A program made the translations under genes and the position numbers. The notes below the pieces were generated by a model, which saw only the letters and a list, made by a program, of their open reading frames with translations, did no database searches and was not told the origin of the DNA. From an uncultured bacterium (GTDB taxonomy: Bacteria; Bacillota; Clostridia; Oscillospirales; Ruminococcaceae): a stretch of 19,575 nucleotides of DNA. Location: contig CAKXHL010000022.1 of the NCBI GenBank assembly GCA_934875375.1, positions 353 to 19,927 on the forward strand, read 5' to 3'. Shown here piece by piece: positions 14,117 to 19,575 of the stretch (position 1 is its first letter; every line of letters begins with the position of its first letter).

Positions 14117-15901
14117 ATGATACCCCAAAGATTGGAAAAACTGCGTGGCTTGATGGCACAGCGCGGTATAGATGCTTATATTGTTCCGACCTCTGATTTT
14201 CATGAATCAGAGTATGTGGGTGATTATTTTAAAGCAAGAAAATACATGTCCGGATTCACCGGTTCTGCCGGTACGTTGGTGGTTACTGCGAAAGAAGCTT
14301 GCCTGTGGACTGACGGCCGTTATTTCATTCAGGCCGCGAATCAGCTAAAAGATACAACAGTTACGCTGATGAAAATGGGGGAGGAAGGTACTCCGGCGAT
14401 TGAGGATTACTTGTATAACGTTGTTCCTGCGAAGGGAAAGCTGGGGTTTGACGGTAGGGTGATGACCGCGGCGTTAGGCCGTGCATTGACCGAAAGGCTG
14501 GCGGATAAAAAAGCGGTTCTCTCTACCGGTGAAGATCTGGTGGGAATGATCTGGGAGGATCGCCCGGCCTTGTCCGCTGAACCGGCATTTTTATTGGATG
14601 AAAAGTATACGGGAAAATCCACGCTGCAAAAGCTGACTGATTTGCGGAATCAAATGAAGGAAAATGGCTGCACGGTTCATATTATTACTACCCTGGATGA
14701 CATTGCTTGGTTGTTTAATATCCGCGGCAATGACGTGGAATGCAATCCGGTCGTTTTATCCTATGCGGTGATCGGGCTGGATCAGGCGCACTTTTTTGTC
14801 AACCCTGCCTGCTTGAACGATGAAATCCGGGAAAAATTGTCCGCCGATGGAGTTGAAATCCATGGCTATGACGAAATGATTTCCTTTGTGAAAAATCTGT
14901 CTGCCGATGATGTGGTGCTTTTGGATCCGGAGAAGGTTAATTATGAGATTGCTTCTTCTATCTGCGGAAAAAAAGTGGAGAAAGCAAACCCTACCCAGTT
15001 ATCCAAAGCAATCAAAAATCCGGTGGAACTGGAAAACATCCGCCGTGCTCATATTAAAGACGGCGTTGCTTTCACAAAATTCATGTACTGGCTGAAGACT
15101 AACGTGGGTAAGATTCCCATGACAGAGATTAGTGCGTCAGATTATCTGCTGGCCCGCCGGGCTGAGCAGGAGGGCTTTATCGAACCCAGCTTTGGCACGA
15201 TTTCCGCCTATAAAGCCAATGCGGCGATGATGCATTATTCTGCCACGGAGGAATCCAATGCGGTGCTAAAACCGGAGGGGATGCTTTTGGTGGATTCTGG
15301 CGGTCAGTATTATGAGGGCACTACTGATATTACCCGCACCATGGTGCTGGGCCCGATTACGGAAGAGCAGAAGCTGCATTTTACTACTGTTCTGCGCAGC
15401 AATCTGAATCTGGCGAATGCACAGTTTCTGCATGGCTGTATCGGAATGAATCTGGATATTTTGGCCCGCGGTCCCATTTGGGATTTGCATCTGGATTATA
15501 AATGCGGTACCGGCCACGGCATCGGATATCTGCTCAACGTGCACGAGGCTCCCAATGGTTTCCGCTGGAAGATTGTGGCGGAAAGGCGGGATAGCGCTGT
15601 ATTCGAAGAGGGAATGGTTACCACCGATGAACCGGGTATTTATATTGAAGGAAGCCACGGTATTCGCACTGAGAACGAGCTGATCTGCCGCAAAGGTATA
15701 AAGAACGGTGATGGGCAGTTTATGTATTTTGAACCGGTCACTTATGCGCCAATTGATCTGGACGGTGTGGATCCGAAATATATGACCGAAAAAGAACGCC
15801 AGACCCTGAATGATTATCATGCGATGGTGTACGGGAAGTTGTTCGATTATTTGACGGATGAAGAACGGGAGTGGCTGAAAGAATACACCCGTGCCATCTA
15901 A
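14117..15901 (+). CDS. pepP: Xaa-Pro aminopeptidase (aminopeptidase P, M24 family, three-domain form)
   Basis: A 594-residue cytoplasmic metallopeptidase expected to remove N-terminal residues that precede proline. It is the long form with two creatinase-like N-terminal domains (about 1-135, with VPTSDFHESEYVGDYF and WTDGRYFIQA; about 150-300, with TTLDDIAWLFNIRG) and the C-terminal M24 'pita-bread' domain (about 310-535). Metal-binding motifs are visible: LLVDSGGQYYEGTTDITRT (two Asp), GTGHGIGYLLNVHE (His), TTDEPGIY (Glu) and GIRTENE (Glu). A short C-terminal tail ends WLKEYTRAI as in the family. ATG 14117 is preceded by AAGGAGG; an in-frame ATG at 14081 lies within the promoter and is rejected. 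It is a single-gene unit with its own terminator. The symbol is given for the family; pepP naming varies among long forms. Confidence 0.94.
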   Translation: MIPQRLEKLRGLMAQRGIDAYIVPTSDFHESEYVGDYFKARKYMSGFTGSAGTLVVTAKEACLWTDGRYFIQAANQLKDTTVTLMKMGEEGTPAIEDYLYNVVPAKGKLGFDGRVMTAALGRALTERLADKKAVLSTGEDLVGMIWEDRPALSAEPAFLLDEKYTGKSTLQKLTDLRNQMKENGCTVHIITTLDDIAWLFNIRGNDVECNPVVLSYAVIGLDQAHFFVNPACLNDEIREKLSADGVEIHGYDEMISFVKNLSADDVVLLDPEKVNYEIASSICGKKVEKANPTQLSKAIKNPVELENIRRAHIKDGVAFTKFMYWLKTNVGKIPMTEISASDYLLARRAEQEGFIEPSFGTISAYKANAAMMHYSATEESNAVLKPEGMLLVDSGGQYYEGTTDITRTMVLGPITEEQKLHFTTVLRSNLNLANAQFLHGCIGMNLDILARGPIWDLHLDYKCGTGHGIGYLLNVHEAPNGFRWKIVAERRDSAVFEEGMVTTDEPGIYIEGSHGIRTENELICRKGIKNGDGQFMYFEPVTYAPIDLDGVDPKYMTEKERQTLNDYHAMVYGKLFDYLTDEEREWLKEYTRAI

Positions 15902-15920
15902 GGCAGATCGAAAGATTGAA

Positions 15921-15948
15921 AGGGTACCGGTTTACCGGTGCCCTTTTT
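15921..15948 (+). terminator. Terminator after the aminopeptidase gene
   Basis: GGGTACCGG (15922-15930) pairs with CCGGTGCCC (15935-15943; one G-U pair) around TTTA, followed by five T (15944-15948). Confidence 0.9.
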
Positions 15949-15983
15949 GATAAAATGGAAAACAGACAAGAAAGGAAAGGCAA

Positions 15984-16424
15984 ATGGTACGGGATTATCA
16001 ACCTTCAGATCTGGAACACATATTGAAAATTTGGTTGCAGTCCAATTTGCAGGCTCACGATTTTATTGACCGTTCCTATTGGGAGAAAAATTATGATTTT
16101 GTTCGCTGTCTGCTGCCACAGTCCCAAGTGCTTGTCTGGGAGCAGGACGGGGAGGTTCAGGGTTTTGCCGGCATTGAGGGAAGAAATATTGAAGGTATTT
16201 TTGTCAGCACGCAGTTCCGCTCCAAGGGGATTGGAACAGCCATATTGCAAGAGGCAAAACGGCGCTTTCCATCCCTCACGCTGCAGGTTTACTGCAAGAA
16301 CCGGCGGGCTTTTCTGTTTTATCAACGGGAAGGATTTTCGATAATCAAAGAAGAAATGGATCCGGATACTGGCGAAGCAGAGTATCAAATGGTATGGAAA
16401 AAAGCTGATGGAAAAGAAGATTGA
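15984..16424 (+). CDS. GNAT-family N-acetyltransferase (YiaC-like)
   Basis: A 146-residue GCN5-related acetyltransferase that should use acetyl-CoA. The start VRDYQPSDLEHILKIWL and the segment DFIDRSYWEKNYDFVRCLLP are like those of E. coli YiaC/YjaB, enzymes linked to protein lysine or small-molecule acetylation. The acetyl-CoA binding motif A is GIFVSTQFRSKGIGTAIL (about 72-89), and VYCKNRRAFLFYQREGF (about 100-116) is the typical C-terminal part. AAAGGAAAGG precedes the ATG. It begins 36 bases after the terminator of the upstream gene and has no obvious promoter of its own, so expression may come from read-through or a weak unseen promoter. The substrate cannot be told. Confidence 0.88.
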   Translation: MVRDYQPSDLEHILKIWLQSNLQAHDFIDRSYWEKNYDFVRCLLPQSQVLVWEQDGEVQGFAGIEGRNIEGIFVSTQFRSKGIGTAILQEAKRRFPSLTLQVYCKNRRAFLFYQREGFSIIKEEMDPDTGEAEYQMVWKKADGKED

Positions 16425-16586
16425 TGAAAGAGAGGCATTTGTCAGAGTTTTTGTGGTGAACTGCCGCTAGATGTGTGGTACTGATCGAAATGTTAATCGG
16501 GCATATGGATGTCGCAGAAGATAGACAACAGGAGCATTATTGGTAAAACGAAGAGTGAAAAGCATTTTGGTGTGGTGGCTAATGGC
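16425..16586. other. Intergenic region after the first GNAT gene
   Basis: About 160 bases without a supported reading frame, hairpin or repeat. No terminator is visible directly after the gene; the one at 16630 is the first hairpin downstream. Confidence 0.35.
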
Positions 16587-16614
16587 TTGACAAACATTAA
16601 AAAAATGCTATACT
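16587..16614 (+). promoter_or_regulatory. Strong promoter before the second GNAT gene
   Basis: TTGACA (16587-16592), 16 bases, TGC plus TATACT (16609-16614). It has a consensus -35, an extended -10 and A-rich spacer DNA, making it one of the strongest promoters in the window by eye. Confidence 0.85.
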
Positions 16615-16629
16615 TTTCATTAGATTAGC

Positions 16630-16661
16630 AAAGGCGCCGCGGAAATACCGCGGCGCCTTTT
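16630..16661 (+). terminator. GC-rich terminator hairpin inside the leader of the second GNAT gene
   Basis: AAAGGCGCCGCGG (16630-16642) pairs perfectly with CCGCGGCGCCTTT (16648-16660) around the loop AAATA, followed by TTTTGTTG. It begins only about 10 bases after the predicted transcript start (near 16620) and ends about 30 bases before the next ATG. It may be an attenuator for the downstream gene or may yield a very short RNA; it also could end transcripts of the first GNAT gene. Confidence 0.8.
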
Positions 16662-16693
16662 GTTGTGCAATAGCCAAAAAGGAGGATATATTT

Positions 16694-17296
16694 ATGCCGC
16701 TACATTTTCGTCATGCTGTATTGGAGGATGCAGCATCCTGTGCCGAGATTTATCGTCCGTATGTGGAAAAAACCAGTATAACCTTTGAGTATATACCGCC
16801 GGAAGAGGCAGAATTTGCCCGACGTATGGAATGCTATACGCCCGCATTCCCGTGGATTGTGGCGCAGATTGGGAAAACGGTGATAGGTTATGCTTATGGG
16901 TCTCCGCAAAATACCAGGGAGGCTTACCAATGGAATGCGGATTTGGCGATTTATCTGTATGAAGAGGCCAGAGGAAAAGGGATTGGCCGCTTATTATATG
17001 GCTGTTTGCTGGATCTTTTAACGATGCAGGGATATTGCCGGGCAGTCGGTATCGTGACCCATCCCAATCCCGGTAGCGAAGCATTGCATCAAGCAATGGG
17101 ATTTTCTTCGGCTGCATTCTGGGAAAAAGCAGGATATAAGCTGGGAGAATGGCACGACGTGCAATGGTTTCAAAAGCAGATTGCCCCGTTTCCAGCACAT
17201 CCCCATCCTCCAGTTCCAATCACAGAATTGGATGAGCAGCGGGTTCAGGAATTGTTTAGACAGTATACCGTCCGGGCACAGACGGGGAGATATTAA
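16694..17296 (+). CDS. GNAT-family N-acetyltransferase (phosphinothricin acetyltransferase-like)
   Basis: A 200-residue acetyltransferase resembling the Pat/Bar/MnaT group, which acetylates phosphinothricin, methionine sulfoximine or related amino acids. Visible family features are the start FRHAVLEDAASCAEIYRPYV, then TSITFEYIPP, PWIVAQIGKTVIGYAYGSP and YQWNADLAIYL. The acetyl-CoA motif is EEARGKGIGRLLYG (about 91-104), followed by HPNPGSEALHQAMGF and GYKLGEWHDVQWFQK. About 35 extra residues at the C-terminus (PFPAHPHPPVP onward) go beyond the core. AGGAGG precedes the ATG. It is controlled by a strong promoter that is followed by a terminator hairpin. In genomes of this kind such enzymes are often annotated as resistance genes, but the substrate is not shown here. 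Confidence 0.9.
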   Translation: MPLHFRHAVLEDAASCAEIYRPYVEKTSITFEYIPPEEAEFARRMECYTPAFPWIVAQIGKTVIGYAYGSPQNTREAYQWNADLAIYLYEEARGKGIGRLLYGCLLDLLTMQGYCRAVGIVTHPNPGSEALHQAMGFSSAAFWEKAGYKLGEWHDVQWFQKQIAPFPAHPHPPVPITELDEQRVQELFRQYTVRAQTGRY

Positions 17297-17410
17297 TCCA
17301 AGGGGAAGAACATAGAATTTGTGCAGATATTTTTGGGGATGGCGAAAGGTTCTGCTTTATTTGGCAAAGCTTTTTTGGATTGTGCGATATATAGAAATGG
17401 GAGGATTTTT

Positions 17411-17944
17411 TTGAAACGCTTGATTTTGATAAATGGGACAATGGGGGCGGGTAAAACCGCGGTCTGCCAGGAATTGGAAAGAGAGCTGGCTCCCTGCGCC
17501 TTTTTAGATGGGGATTGGTGCTGGGAGATGCATCCGTTTCAGGTAACGGATGAGACCAAACGAATGGTATTGGAAAATATCAGTTTTGTGTTGGGACAGT
17601 TTCTGCGATGCAGTGCCTATGAAACAGTGCTTTTTTGTTGGGTAATGCAGCAAGATTCCATTGCAGAGGAGATTTTGCACCGTTTAGACCTGCGGAATGT
17701 CCAAGTGGAACGTTTTACACTGATGGTATCAGAACGGGCGCTTCGTCAACGCCTAGAGAGGGATGTGACAGCGGGCCTGCGGCAGGCGGATGTGATTGAT
17801 CGAAGTGTGCAGCGTCTGCCATTATATGAGAAGATGAAAACGGTGAAAATCGAAACTTCGAACTTGAATGTTCAGCAAACGGCCCGGCAGATTTTGCACC
17901 TGCTGAATAAAAATAAATGCGGTGGATCTGCTGGCAGTAAATAA
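17411..17944 (+). CDS. Small P-loop kinase-like protein of unknown substrate
   Basis: A 177-residue protein starting at TTG 17411 behind GGGAGG (17399-17404, 6-base spacing). The start puts a beta strand LKRLILI directly before the Walker A motif GTMGAGKT (residues 9-16), as in nucleotide and small-molecule kinases. A second motif FLDGDWCWEMHPF (about 32-44) resembles the substrate-binding D-G-D of APS or gluconate kinases. The segment SERALRQRLERD (about 111-122) looks like the lid region with arginines, and DVIDRSVQRLP follows. Family assignment (AAA_18/AAA_33-type P-loop kinases, near chloramphenicol phosphotransferase or shikimate-kinase folds) is inference. An in-frame GTG at 17321 has no ribosome site. 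It sits after an acetyltransferase gene, possibly as a co-acquired modifying enzyme; the partner is not known. Confidence 0.75.
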   Translation: MKRLILINGTMGAGKTAVCQELERELAPCAFLDGDWCWEMHPFQVTDETKRMVLENISFVLGQFLRCSAYETVLFCWVMQQDSIAEEILHRLDLRNVQVERFTLMVSERALRQRLERDVTAGLRQADVIDRSVQRLPLYEKMKTVKIETSNLNVQQTARQILHLLNKNKCGGSAGSK

Positions 17945-18295
17945 CACTATTTCATATAAAAAAGAAAAACTTTCTGGTGGAAAAGCCGGATAAAAATAAT
18001 CTTCCTGTTGAAGGCTGGAACGCTTGTTTTTATTCGGCTTTTGTTATAACCTGTGCTGATGAAACTGAGCTTGCAGCAAGAGAATCAGAAAAATATAGTA
18101 ATTTTTATTTTTCTTTCGAAAAAAGGTTTTTGAAAACCATAAAAACTTGCTTTTTTCAAGGGATTAAAAGAAAAATACAAGGCAGATTTTTGATTTTTTG
18201 CCAGGAACAAGATCCCTTTCCAACAGTTTGCGGCGGAACAGACAGAACTTTTTCCAAGGATGGAAAAAAATGCGCAAGAGGGAAAAATCCACCGG
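17945..18295. other. AT-rich intergenic region of about 350 bases
   Basis: The stretch is rich in A and T runs. It contains the inverted repeat at 17981-18042 and a small palindrome GGTTTTTGAAAACC, but no convincing gene. A GTG-started frame of 115 codons (17977-18324) has no ribosome site, a composition unlike the neighbours, and no recognisable motif. Confidence 0.45.
17981..18042 (+). terminator. Long-loop inverted repeat, probable terminator of the kinase-like gene
   Basis: AAAAGCCGGATAAAAA (17981-17996) pairs with TTTTTATTCGGCTTTT (18027-18042), 16 positions with one G-T wobble. The 30-base loop can itself fold (CTTC...GAAG). The right arm ends in TTTT. It lies 36 bases after the stop at 17944. 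Confidence 0.55.
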
Positions 18296-18325
18296 TTGAA
18301 ACAGCGACATATCTTTTTCTATAAT
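18296..18325 (+). promoter_or_regulatory. Promoter of the surface protein gene
   Basis: TTGAAA (18296-18301), 18 bases, consensus TATAAT (18320-18325). The leader of about 90 bases contains AAAAGAGA (18339-18346) facing TCTCTTTT (18356-18363), a possible small hairpin. Confidence 0.75.
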
Positions 18326-18423
18326 AAGGCTGTCCCAAAAAAGAGAAGAAAAAGATCTCTTTTCACAGAATGGGAACGGCCTGTTGGAGAGCATGCCGCC
18401 AAACAATTTAAGGAGGAAAACCC

Positions 18424-19404
18424 ATGAAGAAAACCCTAGCGGTCCTGATGATGGCTGCGGCTGTCGCAGTGAGCAGCTTGACAGCGTTTGCAGAAGAGGC
18501 AGATGATCAAAATGACAAATATACGCAGGAACATACGCCGGGCCAATCCGTAGAGGTATTGCTGGAGGAAGTGGATGTAGAAGCTTCCGACCTGAAAGTG
18601 ACCAACAAACTGACTTCCGGTAAGGATGCGGTTGAGTCTGTCACCATCGGCAAGAACGAGGCTGGAAAAGACGCTCTGATTCTGAAGCTGAAAGAAACCT
18701 ACGATACCAAAGCAGTGAATATTGCTGGCGATATTCAACTGAGACACAAAAATACCAACTCCGTTGTGAAAACCTATTCTTTCGATTTTACTGTACAATG
18801 GAAAAAAGCTTCTATTGATGCAGATGCAGAGTTGGAGATTGTTTTGAATAACGATGCGCCGGTATACCAATTCTCTTCTTCCAACAAAAACGTCACTTTC
18901 AGCTTTTCTGATGTGGATGCATATTTCAATGTCCGCCTGGAGGAGCAGGCTGCCGTAAATATGCATTACACCACGAAGGTGATCAAATCTATCGTACAAG
19001 CCAACGAAGATGCAGACCTGTCTTTCCTGCAGTTTAATGGCAATCCTACCTTTGATTTTAACGGCACTTTGATCTACAATGTCAATGATATGGATAAAAC
19101 TTGGTACCTGTACGAGGTGAATTCCGAAAATAAGCTGGTGAAAACCAAGGCGGAATATGACAAAGAGGAAGGAACCCTGACTTTGAAAACCAAAACCTTG
19201 AGCTCTTACGTGATCTCTGACAAAGAGCTGAAGACGGTTGCGGCTTCTGACAGCGATTCCAACGATTCCTCTAATGGTTCCTCCGGATCGAATAAAACGG
19301 AGAACCCTGCCACCGGTTCTGTTGATTTTGTCAATGTGGCGGTTGCTCTGGCAGTCGTTTCTCTGGTAGCTGCAGGTGCGGTTGCTATGAAAAAAGCAAA
19401 ATAA
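18424..19404 (+). CDS. Secreted NPATG-anchored surface protein
   Basis: A 326-residue exported protein. A signal peptide (residues 1-23, MKKTLAVLMMAAAVAVSSLTAFA, cleavage before EEADD) is followed by an acidic, beta-rich extracellular part (about 24-265) with no recognised domain. A Ser/Asp/Asn linker (about 268-290, SDSDSNDSSNGSSGSN) comes next, then the sorting-like signal NPATG (294-298), a hydrophobic helix (VNVAVALAVVSLVAAGAVA) and a positive tail MKKAK. Such NPxTG signals are known from Oscillospiraceae surface proteins and are presumed sortase sites; no sortase gene is in the window. A strong TAAGGAGG site and promoter suggest abundant expression. The function of the extracellular part is unknown; binding or structural roles are possible. 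Confidence 0.88.
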   Translation: MKKTLAVLMMAAAVAVSSLTAFAEEADDQNDKYTQEHTPGQSVEVLLEEVDVEASDLKVTNKLTSGKDAVESVTIGKNEAGKDALILKLKETYDTKAVNIAGDIQLRHKNTNSVVKTYSFDFTVQWKKASIDADAELEIVLNNDAPVYQFSSSNKNVTFSFSDVDAYFNVRLEEQAAVNMHYTTKVIKSIVQANEDADLSFLQFNGNPTFDFNGTLIYNVNDMDKTWYLYEVNSENKLVKTKAEYDKEEGTLTLKTKTLSSYVISDKELKTVAASDSDSNDSSNGSSGSNKTENPATGSVDFVNVAVALAVVSLVAAGAVAMKKAK

Positions 19405-19437
19405 GATACCATAAGTTTTGCATTCCAATGAAAAAGG

Positions 19438-19474
19438 AAAAAGCAGCGACGGCTCTCCGCGTCGCTGCTTTTTT
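19438..19474 (+). terminator. Terminator of the surface protein gene
   Basis: AAAAAGCAGCGACG (19438-19451) pairs with CGTCGCTGCTTTTT (19460-19473) around an 8-base loop, ending in six T. Confidence 0.92.
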
Positions 19475-19480
19475 ATTTGA

Positions 19481-19542
19481 TTGCCTTAAGGCTTAACAAA
19501 AACCCCTGGTTCAACCAGGGGTAAATGAAAAAGCCTTGGCAA
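19481..19542 (-). terminator. Nested inverted repeat; minus-strand terminator for a gene beyond the window
   Basis: The centre is a 21-base dyad ACCCCTGGTT-C-AACCAGGGGT (19502-19522). On the minus strand its hairpin is followed by TTTTTG, a proper terminator. Outside it TTGCC(TT)AAGGCTT (19481-19494) pairs with AAGCCTTGGCAA (19531-19542) with a 2-base bulge. This predicts a minus-strand gene entering from the right, convergent with the surface protein gene. Confidence 0.65.
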
Positions 19543-19575
19543 ATAAAACCTCCGTGCAACAATCGAGATGGTTTG

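Noticed and set aside
17977..18324. A 115-codon GTG-started frame in the AT-rich spacer
   Set aside because: It has no ribosome site, overlaps an inverted repeat and runs through the next promoter. Composition is Phe/Lys-rich with no motif.
18327..18342. AAGGCTGTCCCAAAA, similar to the ends of some insertion sequences
   Set aside because: No matching inverted end, transposase piece or target duplication is present in the window; a single short match can be chance.
18436..19428. A 330-codon open frame on the minus strand opposite the surface protein gene
   Set aside because: It mirrors the coding frame of the real gene, has no ribosome site and no recognisable motif, and the plus-strand protein has a clear signal peptide and anchor. 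It is a codon-bias shadow.
1..19575. CRISPR array, tRNA or rRNA genes, prophage genes
   Set aside because: No regularly spaced repeats, cloverleaf or rRNA sequence, or phage structural genes were seen on either strand.

Overview
The window looks like a piece of a spore-forming, low-to-mid GC Firmicutes chromosome of the class Clostridia, probably an Oscillospiraceae/Ruminococcaceae-type gut anaerobe. The reasons are the block rny - ymdB - spoVS (the order known from Bacillus and Clostridia), a T-box leader on thrS, a yloU-yloV pair, strong AGGAGG ribosome binding sites, and a C-terminal NPATG wall-anchor signal typical of that family. The genus call is inference. No rRNA, tRNA, CRISPR array or intact mobile element was seen.

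Layout. (1) 1-1440 is a graveyard of foreign gene pieces: the 3' end of a small membrane protein gene, the first ~56 codons of a Y-family DNA polymerase, a middle piece of topoisomerase III on the minus strand with a frameshift, and a piece of a type III-like DNA methyltransferase with an in-frame stop. These are gene types carried by conjugative elements and restriction islands, and they are joined with no repeats at the seams. (2) 1546-3880, minus strand: thrS with a complete T-box leader, terminator, antiterminator motif and promoter. (3) 3953-6881: rny, ymdB and spoVS, the RNA-decay / phosphodiesterase / sporulation block. (4) 6946-10823: a lone peptide-binding lipoprotein, then yloU (Asp23 family) and yloV (FakA-like kinase). 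These converge on recG (10929-12965, minus) across a perfect 19-bp bidirectional terminator. (5) 13101-13836: bioY, a biotin uptake component, with a strong promoter overlapped by a large dyad. (6) 14080-15948: a three-domain aminopeptidase P with its own promoter and terminator. (7) 15984-17944: two GNAT acetyltransferases and a small P-loop kinase-like protein of unknown role; the second GNAT gene sits behind a promoter followed at once by a terminator hairpin. (8) 18296-19474: a secreted NPATG-anchored surface protein. The last 95 bases hold a nested inverted repeat that reads as a terminator for a minus-strand gene beyond the window.

Most genes are housekeeping units with their own promoters and terminators rather than one operon. 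Several starts were moved downstream of the longest possible reading frame because the ribosome binding site or promoter decides them (thrS 3515, rny 4071, ymdB 5719, aminopeptidase P 14117, kinase-like protein TTG 17411). I did not find a clearly new multi-gene system. The best leads are the regulatory sites of bioY and the second GNAT gene, the lone solute-binding lipoprotein, the small P-loop protein, and the scrambled foreign fragments at the left edge.
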